Below, piece after piece: positions 13,128 to 26,600 of a stretch of 64,000 nucleotides of DNA. The notes below the pieces were generated by a model. It searched no databases. It worked only from the letters and a program-made list of their open reading frames with translations, and was not told where the DNA came from. The stretch covers positions 7,478,461 through 7,542,460 of the forward strand of contig CM051016.1 in NCBI GenBank assembly GCA_027704905.1, given 5' to 3'. How positions within the stretch are numbered: position 1 is the first letter of the stretch; every line of letters begins with the position of its first letter. The translations under genes were made by a program, and so were the position numbers. Source of the stretch: Muraenolepis orangiensis. Taxonomy: Eukaryota > Chordata > Actinopteri > Gadiformes > Muraenolepididae.

Positions 13128-14300
13128 ATATATATATATATATAATTATAATTACCGTACTGACCCGAATATAAGACGACCCCGATTATAAGACGACCCC
13201 TCTTTTTCAAGACTCATTTTTGTAAAAAATTTTTTTTTTTTTTTGAAGACCAAATCTTTTTTTTATAAAGAAAATGTTTTTTTTGGAAAATAATGATAAC
13301 ACACATCACACATTGTGTTCAAATGTGCCTAACTTGACAAACAAAAACAAAACAGGCTAGATAGATTGCAATGAAACAGTAGTGCAATAAAACGGTAGTG
13401 CAATAAAACAGAACATCAGTCTATTGGTCACATCACGTCTTCTCATTCAGCTCGTCTTCTACATCGCTGGTTGTTCCTCTCACTCCCGCTATCGTCACTC
13501 ACGGTGTCTGCTCCCCGTCTCCTCCCACATCACGTCATCCTCGCTGTCTCCTCCCACATCACGTCATCCTCGCTGTCTCCTCCCACATCACGTCATCCTC
13601 GCTGCCATCCATGGCATTTGATACGCAGCATTTCTTAACCCATTAATGATGCTTTCTGGGGAAACGTCAGCTCATGCTTGCAAGATCCATTCAAAGAGCA
13701 AACGTACTGCAGGCTTTTGGATTTGTCCAGACGTGTCAGTGTGTGATTAGCAGCCAGGAGCCACTCTGTGGATCTCTTGCGCAGATGAACCTTGAATGGT
13801 TTGTTAACGACCACATCCAACACCTGCAGCTGGCTTGTCATTCCGCCCGGTATGATCACTAGGTCACCATTCAACTCTTTCACTTGCTTTTTGACTGCCG
13901 TTTTGAAGTGTCCACGGAAAGCATCCAGAATCAACATATTCCTCTTCTTTCTGAGTCCCCCACGCCGTCTGCCCCACACCACCTTGAGCCAGTCCACCAC
14001 AAGCTCCGTCTCCATCCAGCCCTTTGCCTGGGCACTACCATAATCCCCCACGTACGGGGGAAGTTGTGTCCCATCTGCGAGGCGCGTTAACATGACCATT
14101 TCTCTGCTCTTCTCGTTTCCAGTAGATCAGTAGATCACTGATTTGTCGTCTTTCCTATGCCCAGTGACAGATGTTGGCATGTCAAAATACACAGGCGTTT
14201 GATCAGCACGTTTGATTTACCTTCACAGAATAACGAGCATATTCCAAAATGTACGCGTTGCATCCTTTTGCTGCCACTTCATCGTTAATCTACGCATACA
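13128..14300 (-). pseudogene. pogo/Tigger-like DNA transposon relic
   Basis: The minus frame 14099-13635 translates to a DDE-superfamily endonuclease piece with MLILDAFRGHF, VIIPGGMTSQLQVLDV and NKPFK, hallmarks of pogo/Tigger transposases (DDE_1 family). The N-terminal DNA-binding region and the first catalytic Asp block are missing or shifted upstream of 14100. A repeat near 13160-13200 with two copies of ATAAGACGACCCC may be part of the terminal repeat. In a host, TIGD/JRK genes derive from this family, but this copy is broken. Confidence 0.78.
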
Positions 14301-15490
14301 CAGAAACACACAAAATACACGCAAAAAATAGGTTCAGGGTATACTGAATCATGTCTAAATATGTTTTACTGAAATAAGCCTGTGCTTTCATAGCTGATTA
14401 TTAGTAAGTTGTTAAAAAAAAAGCCTTAGCAATAATCATAATCACCAATGGGGTCAACAAGATTTTAATTCTTCTGATTCGTACCCTGCCATACAAACCT
14501 TCTGTAGGACTAGCTGCATCAGCTGTTGGGCAGACTTGCCGCTCTCCAAACTGGTGAGGTTGTACTTGAGGAGAGCGGGGTTAGTCATCACGGCGTGGGC
14601 CCTCACACCATGTAGAAGGTGTTGGGTCGTCCATCACCAACGGCCTCAGGCGGACCCCAAACCGCTTGGCAAACTGCAGCACGATGCTACGAGAAGGTTT
14701 GACACGATGTCACACATAAAGGACCATAAAGGATCTTTCAGAGAGAAAGAGGGAGAAGCTTGAGAATCAGAGAATATTTTTTTGTAACGTTTATGCATTA
14801 AATGTGATCATTGAAGTGGCCCTGCTCTCATACGTCCCAGTGGTGTCAGTGTACAGCCATTACATACCATACAATTTTCTCTGGCCCTTAGCATCGGATG
14901 TAGTCCAAACAGGTTTTCAGCCCTGACTCATGGTTATTAGACAGAAACTACCAGATAGTGTTTTCTCATTACCCATTAGGTTACTCACAATTTTTAGGCT
15001 TTCATTTAAGGTATTCGATGCTCACAGTCTTAGACTTTGAAAACCTCTGTTCTAGAACATTTGGCCAAGAAACACCATGATGGTGACCCTGAACTTCTGT
15101 TGAAATTCACCTGACTGAACAAGCACAAGCTTTTAAAAAAACGATATACATAGCATTCATACAGTTTGACCCTAAAATGATATCTACCCTTACTTGCAAC
15201 ATACCAAAACATGTTCAATATGGAACATTCTGGGAACCTTACCATGCAAGTCACTTGCTTCACAGATACCCAAATATGATAAGTGCCCGAAAATGCCCGA
15301 GCATTCCCTATGGTCTCTTAACCATGTGATCTCAGTGTGCATGGCCAGGATACCGTTAACACTCCCAGCTTAGTCATGTGACTTACCGGTGGGAGCTGGA
15401 GGCTCCAAGGTCAGCGTACCAGCCCTCCGTCTGGTCTCCGTACGTGTACACCCTGCCCCCCACACGGCCACTTGCCTCCAGCACTGTGAC

Positions 15491-15492
<2 letters not shown>

Positions 15493-15576
<84 letters not shown>
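15493..15576. repeat. (CA)n microsatellite abutting an exon
   Basis: A CA tract that starts 2 bp beyond the splice acceptor of the FAD-motif exon (15387-15490) of the L-amino-acid oxidase pseudogene. On the minus strand, (TG)n forms the polypyrimidine-like part of the acceptor. Confidence 0.95.
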
Positions 15577-15577
<1 letters not shown>

Positions 15578-15597
15578 ATTTGGTAATCTAGACAGTA

Positions 15598-16075
15598 AAA
15601 TCTAGAGTAACAGGGTAATATCTAGAGTAAAAGTAATATATAGAGTAACAGATATATCTAGAGTAACAGGGTAATATCTAGAGTAACAGTAATATATAGA
15701 GTAACAGATATATCTAGAGTAACAGGGTCATATCTAGAGTAACAGTAATATATAGAGTAACAGATATATCTAGAGTAACAGGTCATATCTAGAGTAACAG
15801 TAATATATAGAGTAACAGATATATCTAGAGTAACAGGGTCATATCTAGAGTAACAGTAATATATAGAGTAACAGATATATCTAGAGTAACAGGGTAATAT
15901 CTAGAGTAACAGTAATATATAGAGTAACAGATATATCTAGAGTAACAGGGTCATATCTAGAGTAACAGTAATATATAGAGTAACAGATATATCTAGAGTA
16001 ACAGGGTCATATCTAGAGTAACAGTAATATATAGAGTAACAGATATATCTAGAGTAACAGAGTAGTATCTAGAGC
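15598..16075. repeat. Minisatellite, ~56-58 bp unit, part 1
   Basis: Eight or so tandem units are built from a simpler core, TATCTAGAGTAACAG, which alternates with TATATAGAGTAACAG. The array stops at the start of a hAT element and resumes at 19676. Confidence 0.93.
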
Positions 16076-18240
16076 AGGTGTGTTTTTTCACTGAGGGCCA
16101 CATACAGAAAAACATGTGAAAGGTTAAATATAAGGTTTATCTCCTCACCGCTAGTGTATTAACAGTAATACAAATCAATCATCAATCAAATTTAGGTCAA
16201 TTATGCTTGACAATTTAATATGCTTAAAGAAAAAACTGCATACATCACATCTTTCTATGTATGGGTTTTCATTCATCTGTTTTCAAATTAAATCAATCAA
16301 ATGTAGGTAAGTTAATAAAATCAATCAAATGTATGTCAATTGTGCTTGATCATTTAATATACTTAAAGAAAAAAAACCTGCATAAATCACATCTCTCCAT
16401 TAATGGCAGCTCATTCTCAAAACAGCAGCCTCAGATTGCTTCTTTGTCAGGATGGGAATCCCATTCACAGCCCTATATAAAGAGGGGAAAATAAGAGTAC
16501 CAGGGGAAGGCTAGTCTATAGTTGAGCTAGTTATGCAAATAATTATTTGTTAACACATCAGCTAATGTTTTTTTGACAACGTTATCAACTTTAATTGACT
16601 GAATTTCTTAAGTAATTGGGCTTGGACTGGGAACAGCTTTGCACTTAATGGGAGCAGTGATGCTGCGCTTTGGACTGAAGGATGGCTGGCAGGTCAGGAT
16701 TAAGTTTGGTGGTTTAAATGTGAAGGACATCACAGAGATGTCTGTCGGTCATTTTGGTTCTCAATCAAGAGTTTACAGAGAGTTTACAGAGAACATGTTT
16801 GCTCGCATATGTATGTATGCCAAACAGACTCGTCATTCTTTTTGTGTGGCGTCACATCAGAGGAAACTTGGCCTGTTCTAATTGCAGACTCTCTTCCACT
16901 TATTCTGCATCCATCAGGAAGGGAGTTGAGAACAGCTTAATATCTTTCTCAATGACAGAAAAATCTTGGAAGCGCTGATTGAATTCTGTCACAAGAGATA
17001 CATATTTCCCCTTTTTAGCAGTAATGTCGGCCTTTGGATCAGCACATTTGATTTCGGACAGCGTAGGGAAGCGCAAGGGGTGTGCAAGGTTGAAGTTGCG
17101 TAGTTGTGTCTCAAAAAGACGAAGCTTCGCACAGAATGCTTTTATGCGTGCATAAAGTTGTGGTACAAGCTGGTCTTTGCCTTGTAGGCTCTTGTTCAGT
17201 GAGTTAAGATGACTAGTAAGATCAACTAGAAAGGCCAGGTCTGCCAACTATAGCGGATCACTCAGATCATGAAGAGGTCGGTTCTTCTCTTTCAAAAACT
17301 GGTAAATTTCTGATCTCAGGGAATAAAACTGCTTCAGCACGGAGCCGCGACTAAGCCAGCTCACATCACAATGATAGAGTACGTCCCCGTATTCAGCATT
17401 GACATCAGATAGGAAAGCTTAACATTTTCTGTGGTAGAGCCCTCGTGCTCGAATTATGTTGACAGTTTTCACAACTGTGGTCATCACATCGCCAAGCTGG
17501 ACTGTCTTGGCACAGAGAGCTTCTTGGTGGATGATACAGTGCATTTGAACAGCCTCGCCTCCACTCTCTCGAACCTTGGCGCACGCCATAGATGCCATTC
17601 CTTTGCGTTCGCCTGTCATAGCTGGAGCCCCGTCCGTTGCAACTCCACACAGCTTGTCCCATTTAAGTCCATCTTGTCAATAGTGCCAGACACGGCTTCA
17701 AACAGGTCCTTACCAGGTGTTGTGTCATTTTGATTACGGAGATCATGCAGCTCCTCCGTAATGCAAAAGTTACCGTCAGCTCCCCGCAAAAAAATTAACA
17801 GTTGTGCGGTGTCTGTGGAATCTGTGCTTTCATCACACGCAATTGTGTTTCTGGACATGCTCATGTTGTTGAATTCCTGCATCTTTTCCGGGCACATTAT
17901 TCCAGCGACTTTAGTGAGGCACTGTTTAACGAAGTCAACGTCTGAGAAAGCTCCTGTGTTACGCTATGAGTTGAGCTACCTCGTAGCTAGCTATTGTAGC
18001 ATTTTGTTGTGTTTTGTTAGCACGGTAAAACCACTGTTGTTGAGCCTGCAAGCTAGCTGCCAATTGCTTGACTTTTTCCTCTCGCTCAGCAGCAGCGTAG
18101 GACGTGTAGGTCGGATGCTTGGTTTCGTAGCGTCGTCCTACATTACACTCTTTCATCACTGCAACCGTTTCATTGCAAATCAAACAGACACACTTCCCCT
18201 TGACTTCTTTGAGTTATTTTGTGGAGAAGCAGCCTAAAGA
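16072..18240 (-). pseudogene. hAT (Charlie-like) transposase relic
   Basis: Minus-strand pieces in order: 18183-17959 (LICNETVAVMKECNVGRRYETKH, a BED-type zinc finger remnant), 17897-17616 (IACDESTDSTDTAQLLIF), 17619-17419 (MTGERKGMASM, MHCIIHQEALCAK) and 17247-16900 (LAFLVDLTSHLNSLNKSLQG). These match the hAT-Charlie/SCAND3/GTF2IRD2 type transposase. Frame changes between pieces make it non-functional. The sequence from 16075 (CAGGTGTGTTTTTTCACTGA, then GGGCCACATAC) is a typical hAT terminus. The other end is lost at the LINE that follows 18240. Confidence 0.85.
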
Positions 18241-18479
18241 CTGCCGCCAGTGAGTAGTTCCAGAAGGCTTGGTGCACAGACACTACCACCATTGAGAGCC
18301 ACTGCTCTGTTAACGTGGATTACCTAATGATTAAATGTAGACCATTTTACCACCCCAGGGAAATTACAGCCACCATTATAACGGCGACTTACATACCTCC
18401 AGATGCTAATGCTAAGCTAGCTATGAAGGAACTTTACTCTGCTATTAACAGCAGAACTCCCACCCAGAGGCAGCCTTTA

Positions 18480-19665
18480 TTATTGCAGGTGATTTCAATC
18501 ATGCCAACTTAAAGACTGTGCTCCTCAAATTTCACCAGCATGTCACCTGCTCTACAAGAGGAGAGAGAACATTAGACCATGTTTACACCAACAAGGCAGA
18601 TGCTTACAAAGCAGGAACTGCGTTGAGCCTTCTCCTCTACTCCCTCTTCACCCACGACTGCACTCCTGTACATGGTACAAACACCATCATCAAGTTTGCA
18701 GGGACACAACGGTGGTAGGCCTCATCAAAAACAACGACGAGGCAGCCTACAGGGAGGAGGTCCAGTACCTGGTGGCGTGGTGCGCTGACATCAACCTGAG
18801 CTGGCGCACACGCCCCCATCCTCATCAACGGGCGGAGGTCGAGCACGTCTCCAGCTTCAAATTCCTGGGCGTCCATATCTCTGCCCACCTGTCCCCTCAG
18901 ATTGTGGTGATTTTTTTTACGGTGCGCCAATGAAAGTTTCCGTACAACTGCATCACAGTGTGGTACGGCAACTGCACTGTTTTCGACCGGTTGGATTACC
19001 CCTCTCTGCAATAAACACAACCCACCACAAACGGTGTCTGAGGAAGGCACAAAAAAATTGTCATAGATACCTTGCACTGGACTGTTTGCCCTCCGCGATA
19101 GAAACCTTTGTTCCAAGTCAAGAAGGCTTAGGAAAAGCTTCTTCCCCTGAGCTGTCATCTCTCTGAACACTGCACCACAATGACAGCGCCCCGCCCCGCC
19201 CCTCTGAACTCCCCCCCCCTCTGCTGCCCAACATACGAACTCTGAACTCAATGTCTTCAATGGCCTTGCACTATATCATAACTCCCTACCTCTACTTATA
19301 GTTTACATATTTATTGTTTACATAGTCTACATAGTTGTTTACATATATTTTTACTCTACTTACCGTATATATTAATCTTCAACTGTTGATATAACTACAC
19401 ACCCCTGCTCCCTACCTGCTGTATACAACTGTATACACCTGTTAACTACCTGTTTATACTTTTTTACTAACTGTTTACTAACCTTGTATGTATATACCTA
19501 TAATTCTGCACATATCTCATACCTACTCTATAAGTTATTTTATACCCGTTTTTTTGAAGACTTTTGCACACTAGTTAGATGCCAGATTATTTTCACTGTA
19601 CTGTACTTGTGCTGTGCAATGACAATAAATTAGAATCAAATCTAATCTCATCTAATCTAATGTCT
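18480..19665 (+). mobile_element. LINE fragment with (TAATC)n-type tail
   Basis: Broken reading frames carry KFLGVHISAH and a VKFADD-like region damaged near 18700, plus scattered C-terminal RT blocks (18930-19166). The 3' UTR has GCTGTGCAATGACAATAAAT followed by ATCTAATCTAATC repeats to about 19660. The same tail recurs at 53150 and 56400 (+) and at 59970 (-). Confidence 0.78.
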
Positions 19666-19675
19666 ATAGAAACAG

Positions 19676-19858
19676 AAATATCTTGAGTAACAGTAATATC
19701 CAGATGAACAGAGTAATATCTAGAGTAACACTGATTTCTAGAGTAACAGAGTAGTATCTAGAGTAACAGTCATATCTAGAGTAACATAGTATCTAGAGTA
19801 ACAGCAACATCTAGAGTAACAGAGTAATACCTAGAGTAACAGAGTAATGTACACAGGG
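19676..19858. repeat. Minisatellite, part 2 (resumed array)
   Basis: Units of TATCTAGAGTAACAG type, more diverged than those at 15598-16075. It ends about 25 bp from the most upstream recognised exon of the L-amino-acid oxidase pseudogene. Confidence 0.88.
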
Positions 19859-20132
19859 ATGTTTAGAAGACTCCCCACTACCTGGTGTCCGGCATCCAGT
19901 CCCCACAGAAGGAAGGAAGGACTGCAGGACAGGATGCGTTTACAGGGCCTCATCGAGTTCGAGGAGATGCAAGTTCGATGAGGTGTAGGAGATTCAGGTT
20001 GTCTTCGCTGTTGTGGATTATTGAATGCAAGTACAGTGTGAGTTACTGTTCAACTGGGTTGAATATATTTACACATGTAAAACCTTGTTTGGCTAGTCAT
20101 TTCTTTTATCCAAATGCTGTATCAGAAACTGG

Positions 20133-20510
20133 GCTGATCAAGTCAAGTCAAGCCAAGTTTATTGTCTATAAAAGCAGTGTATAAAGCAGTGATGTGAAAA
20201 TCTTATGTGCAATACCCGACGACAGACAGCAGTTATAAAAATAAGATAAAAATAGATAAAAATAGAATAAAAATAGAATAATAATGCAATTTATAAAATG
20301 CTAAATATCAGCACTGAAAAGAGCAATATGTATATATAAATCCATGTAATAAAATATACATTGTTATATGCTATACGCCCTTGTTCAGCAGCCTGATGGC
20401 CTGACTGTGGAAGCTATCTCTAAGCCTATTTGTATTGTTATACTGCGGTATCGCCTGCCTGACGGTAGAAGTGAGTACAGTTCGTGGCTGGGGTGGGCAT
20501 TGTCTTTGAT
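20133..20510 (-). mobile_element. LINE 3' end (RT tail + 3' UTR)
   Basis: Reverse complement of the 3' end of the LINE at 5871-6900, starting with CAAGT pentamers and reaching back into the coding end (LLPSGR-equivalent region near 20450). Confidence 0.85.
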
Positions 20511-20514
20511 ACAG

Positions 20515-22015
20515 GGCTGTGTGATGTAAAGCGCCAGAAATCAGGGATAAAAAAATTGTCTATATTAAGAGGTTATAATGAATAGGGACACGAACGGGCC
20601 CCACAGAACAGGCCTGCGTTCCACGGCTGTTGCTGGCGGTAAGTCCCAGAAACTCGTGATCGCCTCCGGACTGGGCCCTCAATGCTAAAAGCGCCAGAAA
20701 TCGCTGATACAAAATAGTCTATATTGTTTTTTATATAATATTGTGGTTAAATTGAGAATCAGTGTGGTGAAATAAATTGTGGGGGGAGGGCTGGCTCTCA
20801 ACAGAAGAGGAAAATAGAGGATTTCAATGCAAATAGATCCGACCCGCCTGAAAAGGTAGAAGCTTGTTCGGACGCTATCAGCATTTAACGGAACAACTAG
20901 TTTTAGCTTGAGACACCAAGAGGGAACATACGTGTGGGATATATAAAGCAGATAAACGATACGCTCAGAGAAGGAACAGGCCCAACGGTTGATTTTGAGC
21001 CCAAGCAAGGTATAGGAGAGGCCCCGGCGAGGGTAGATCCCAGCACTGTAGGAAGCTGAGGAAAGAGTAGAAATACATTATTTTTTAAATATTACAAAAA
21101 ATGGTGAAAAAATGTATAAATAGATAATTAAATTAAATAAATAATAATTTAGGAAAGAGAAGAATAATCGGTTTAAAAAAGGTTTAAAGTTTTTCAACAT
21201 AAAATTTAACATTATTTCAATATTTAAAATTATTTATATTTTTTCTTATTTTTACTACTACCAGCAACTACTAGCAGCCCTACCAGCGACCCTACAAGTG
21301 GCCCACATGTGGCCCAACCGCCACCAGCTGTGGCTCCATGACCAACAGCCAACCTGTTTCCATATCTGCTACCACCACTTCAGCAAGCCACCAGAGAAGC
21401 GGACCAATGTTAGGAGAAAGGGTCCGAGAGACACGGCCCGTAAGCAAGGCGGGTGGAGAGGTGGCCGGCAACAGAACCAAAACAAAGAAAATAACTTTAC
21501 TCTGAAAGGCTTTTCATAAGACGTTTTAAAAAAAGAGATGGTGTCCAACAAACATGTATAGCAACTACCAACAAAGTGATTAAACCTAAAAAAAAAAGTT
21601 AAAGATAAACAAGAAGGTGTTATGAAACTTAAAATAAAAAACCTACTAACCCTAAATGTATTCAAGTAGAACAACACCAATTAAAATGTTAAGTAAACCT
21701 GTGTCTATCTTAAATGGAGTAAACAAACGTGTGACAACTCTATGGTTTATGGTACAGCAATGTGTGGCTTTCTAATAAAGTATTTGGCTTTGGTCTTATT
21801 CACCTACTAAGGGTTTATGAGGAGCGTTTTTTTAATACACCAAGGTTTAGTAGAAACCTGAATAAGCGCAGACGTTTGAGTGTCTGTGAGTTGGAGAGTT
21901 GGAGAGTGTGTTTGATTGATATGTGTTTGTTTTATTGCCCCAGCAGCTTTGCTGTTCAGGGGAACAACGTATCATGGTGTTTTTGTGAATGAGTAGAATG
22001 GATATGAAGAAAAAA
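20515..22015. other. Intergenic, AT-rich, no gene recognised
   Basis: A direct repeat lies at about 20528-20565 and 20690-20727 (AGCGCCAGAAATC plus a GTCTATATT block). The rest, 21060-21990, is AT-rich and contains no exon-like frame I can support. Confidence 0.5.
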
Positions 22016-22019
22016 GGTA

Positions 22020-22190
22020 GATCATTGTAAATCAAGGCCCACAGGTTAAAACAGCCACCACCACACACACTCAAGGAAGAGAGCTCTAGCATGTTCGGTT
22101 CTGCTTGGTTCACAATGGTTCAAACTCGCAAGAAAACGCAATAAACCAGATTCCTCATCACCCTGTGTCCTTCAGGAGGAGCCCTCAAAC
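22020..22190 (+). repeat. Dispersed repeat family A copy
   Basis: Shares CAGCCACCACCACACACACTC, GAGAGCTCTAGCATG and CATCACCCTGTGTCCTT with 11130-11345. It also contains a CAATAAACC signal. It is followed by an L2-tail remnant (22230-22300, TGTAATG repeats). Confidence 0.65.
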
Positions 22191-22332
22191 TTTGACCTTG
22201 TAGCTCTTACCTACCTTTGTTGAACGCACTATTGTAAGTTGCTTTGGACTGTTAATTGACAGTTTGCTAATTAACTGTAATGTAATGTAATGTAAAGTAG
22301 CCATTTTAACGGCCGGTGGCAGCACTATCTGC

Positions 22333-22334
<2 letters not shown>

Positions 22335-22376
<42 letters not shown>
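22335..22376. repeat. (AT)n microsatellite
   Basis: A pure AT run of about 40 bp. Confidence 0.95.
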
Positions 22377-22379
<3 letters not shown>

Positions 22380-22830
22380 GCCGGCTGTAGAAGCACATGA
22401 GAGGTGAGGAACCAGATATGTGCATTTTCCTGTGCTAAACCCTCATGCCCATATATGGGGTTCCACCAATCAAGCCTGAAGCCCAGCTGCGGCCTATCAA
22501 CGGGCCGATTGGCTAGAGACAAGAGGTACTCACTCAGACTCACTCAGGTCACTGAGTGCTGGGTGAGAAACAGCGGAGCAGGTGAGAAAGTTTGTTGGGA
22601 GTCAAAGTGCGATTATTAGTACGCTGTGTATGTTTTGTATGAGGAGGAGGGCCCTGCTGTGTATGTTTTGTATGAGGAGGAGGAGGGCCCTGCTGTGTGC
22701 GGATTCCCCGGCCCCATCAGACTACTGTTCCATGGGAAGGTGGAGTGGTGCTGGCTGGCAGACTGGCTGTCCCTCTCCTTCCCCAAAAAACTGAATAAAA
22801 CGTTTGGTGTTCATTTCAGCTGTGGACATT
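22377..22830 (+). other. Possible solo LTR or retroposon, uncertain
   Basis: GC-richer than its surroundings. It has a near-perfect direct duplication of about 39-42 bp (CTGTGTATGTTTTGTATGAG at 22623 and 22662, each followed by GAGG and GGGCCCTG) and an AATAAA at about 22793. No coding capacity was recognised, and no matching copy was found in the window to prove an LTR. Confidence 0.3.
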
Positions 22831-22871
22831 GATTTCATTATTTTCAGTCATGTGCACACTCCATACCCCTC

Positions 22872-22907
<36 letters not shown>

Positions 22908-23648
22908 GCCCCCTCTGCACACCTGTCTTTCTCCATCTCTACAACCCTCTCCACCGTTTCCCTTTCCACCTCCCTGCCTTACCCATGTTCTCCCTTCTCC
23001 CCTTGTTATATCTAGCCGCCATCTAGTTAAAGTGGTGGTAGCCTAAAAGAACTGCTCCTTCCTACCTCCAGGCTATGGTCAAGCCTTATGTCCCTGTTCG
23101 ACTTGTCTTGTTAGCTCTATTGCCTACCACTGCTTGCTTATTAGCTTTTGTTCCCTGTAATTATTGTGTAAAATCTAGGGAACCAACTTATTGTACTTTT
23201 AATGGAACACTGGTTTGACTCTTGGAGGCTTGTTAGGAAGGATATGTACTTCTTGTGACTAGTATTTGAATGACCTTATTGTAAGTTACTTTGGACAAAA
23301 GGGTCTGCAAAATGATTGTGCTATGATGTCTTTCTTTTAGGTGAAATATATGTAAAGTAATGGTTAATAGCCTAAGCCCATGGTCTTAATGAAAAAGGCT
23401 TACGTCTGTGAAATGCTTTGGAGATGTCGGAGAATGTTGTTATAATTTCCATGAGCCTTTATTTGTTTTTCACGTATGTAAAGTAAAGTGGCTGATTACC
23501 AAATCTGCCATATGTTGTGCTCCAGACTCTGAGTCCTGTACAGTTGATCACCATTGCGGTGGACAGGGTTATCTTTTAATGTTGTAGTTTGTGATCGCTA
23601 CTGCCCCATTTTAGGATTTCAACACAGAAGAAAACCAAAACGTTTGAC

Positions 23649-26600
23649 ATGGAAACCAAAGCTGCACTCTGGAAAAGGTTGGTTTAAGGTAAATAACTTA
23701 CTATGCCTGATTTTCAACAAACAAACAAATCTTCATAACCTTTGTTGTGTCTTTTATCATTTATTTTTATCATGAAGATAAACCAACAAGTTCTCCGTCG
23801 AAGAGGATGTCCCGGACACGGATCTTTACATTGATATCCGTCGCTTCGGTCAACTTTGGCTCGATGATCTGCTATTCAGTACTTGGACCGTTCTTCCCCC
23901 TAGAGGTAAGTGATGGAGCTGCGGTTTCATCGGCATGTTACATTTTAAAACCATTCAACGTACAGCCATAAGATGTAGGTGGCCAGTTTCACGTACACAT
24001 GTACCATGAAACAATATTTTTACGGCTGACCCTTACCCCTTCCTCTTTATTCCAAACCCAGGCAGTGTTGAAGGGAGCCAGTCAAACGGTCATTGGTCTC
24101 ATATTTGGCTGCTATGCGCTAAGCAGCTTTGTTGGTTCACTGCTCATGGGAAGATATGTAGGTTTATTTCACTCTTTAACGGTCCACCTCATGTGCATTC
24201 CTCGTCTGATTGTGTTGTCTATTCTTTTACCTGGTTCTCAGGTTGTCCAGATCGGTGCAAAGTTCATGCTTGTGTCGGGCCTGTTTATATCAGCAGGATG
24301 TACTGTTCTGTTTGGGTAAGTTACAGAGCATTGGAGATTGAAGGTTTGATGCTTGATTAGATTTGAATAAAACATGTAAACAGCCTACTCAGTATTACAT
24401 TGAAATATAATGACTTGTGTAGTGTAGTAGCCATTTATACATACACATGTTATTATGAATATGCATACAATACGTATACAATGGGTATTTATCTATCATA
24501 ATCTACGTTTAAGTCAAAGCTCGTCAAAGTTAACATGAACATTTTGCATTGCATTTATCCAAAGTAACTGCAAGAATTGGACATGCTGCAAGACATGTGA
24601 TATGCTTAGGGTAGTTGAACTATGTAACCCGACACACTGCTCCATTCTGAAGCCAGTGCAGGGGTGTAGTGCTGTACACTGGTAGCCCAGCCAGTCAAAG
24701 GTCTGAAGTATAGGTGATGGGGCAGAGGGTGTACAGGTGGTGGGTCGGCTGAGAAAGAGCAGTTTAAAGCTGTTCCCGGTGTCCGTGTTTAGTTGAGCGG
24801 CTGATTCGAGTGATAATGAAGTAATACAAATGTGGTGTTGGTATTAAGTGGCAGATTCAGTTCTCCCTCTGGTCTCAGATTTCTTGACAGAGCCCCCTCG
24901 GGGACCGTGTTCATTGCCCTCTGCTTTATTGTGCGGAGCGTCGACGCCATGGGCTTCGCTGCCGCCATGACCTCCTCCATTGCATTGGCGTCTCAAGCTT
25001 TTCCAGAAAATGTAGCAACTGTTTTGGTAGGTCTCTCCCATGTTACCCACACATGCTAGCAAAGTGCAGAAATGTGTCATGCTTCCATTGTTGTACAGTA
25101 GTTACTAGGAGTGTCACATGTGTTTTCATTACAATTGACAAGCCTCCTTTCCTTTCCTTTGTTGTATCTTTTACGTTCCAGGGTAGTTTGGAGATATTCA
25201 CAGGACTGGGTCTCATGTTGGGGCCACCATTAGGCGGGTGGATGTACCAGGCTGCTGGATACGAGATCCCCTTCCTTGTTCTTGGCTGTATCCTACTGCT
25301 GATGGTTCCCTTTAATATCATGGTCATGCCAAGCTGTGGTAAGGGTTCACTACAAGAAGGCCAAGTAGAAATTCAGAAAATCAAGAAGGGGAGATTTGAT
25401 TATAAAAAATTTACTGGAATTACAGTTTTGGGGCTCTGACACCAGACATATGTGGCAAGGTCTGAGGGTCCTCTCCAACTACAAGAGAAACAAAGTACAG
25501 AGATAAGCTAGTTCAGCTGACACAATAGGGCAAGGATAACAGCCTTGCACAGAATGTTTGCAAGACTAAGGAGCTCATCGTGGACTTCAGGAGCCACCGA
25601 GGCACCAACCCCACCATCAGCCTGGACAGAACACTGGTAGAAATCGTCAGCAGCTTCCGTTCCCTGGGACTACAGGTCTCCGACGACCTGATGTGGACAC
25701 GGAACACTGAGGTCATGCCCTGCGGTGCCTCAGGAGAACCTGCATAGGCAAACGGTGGCTGGTGAACTTTGACCGTGGCACTGTAGAGAGTTGCATCACT
25801 GATATGGCAACGCCACTGCAGAAGACAAGAAAGCCACCCAGCGGGTCGTGAGGATGGCCATCTCCATCACAAAGGGACCCCAACCACCCAGGCACCATCT
25901 CTTCTCCCCCCTGCGGTCTGGTCGCTGGTTCCACAGTATCCGTACAAGGACTACCAGGTTCAAGGACAGTTTTTATCCACAGGCAGTGCACCTACTGAAC
26001 TGCTAGGAGTGCTGCCACTATCATAACATTGCCACCCATATCAAATTACACTATCGTGCCATTGCTAGACTTTTTGAACTCATTACAGTTACTGCACTGC
26101 TCTGCGCTGTATTCATGATGCTGTTGCACTACTGGCAATTAAAATGCTTTTTAAATGCTTTTTGCACAATTCCATATGTGTATATCATCTATCAGTCACT
26201 TTATTGTTATTGTTATTGTGTACAGTATTGTTATTGTGTTATATATATGTGTATAGTAGATGCATAGTATAGTGTTCATAATATGGCATATCATAGGTAG
26301 TATTTAGTCTTGTTTATAGTATTGTTTAGTATTGTATTGTTGTAGGAAATTCCTACTGCGGGAGGGAATGGGGAGTAAGCATTCCACTCACTATCTTGAA
26401 TCTTTGAGTACATTAAGATGAAAGGATGTTAAGATAAGAGGATGTCCTGTGGTGCTAACTGATCATAAAATACTAATAATACTTATATATCGTTGTGCTT
26501 GTTTTTGTTTGTCACACAGATGCGGAGCCCTCTGAGGATTCCTTTCTCCAACTGCTGAAAATCCCCAAAGTGTTGCTACTCTGCTTTTTTATCTTCACTT

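Noticed and set aside
15598..16075. Possible CRISPR array (regular repeats)
   Set aside because: Units are contiguous and lack unique spacers, the context is a fish genome, and no cas genes occur. The same holds for the arrays at 38605, 40021 and 45515.
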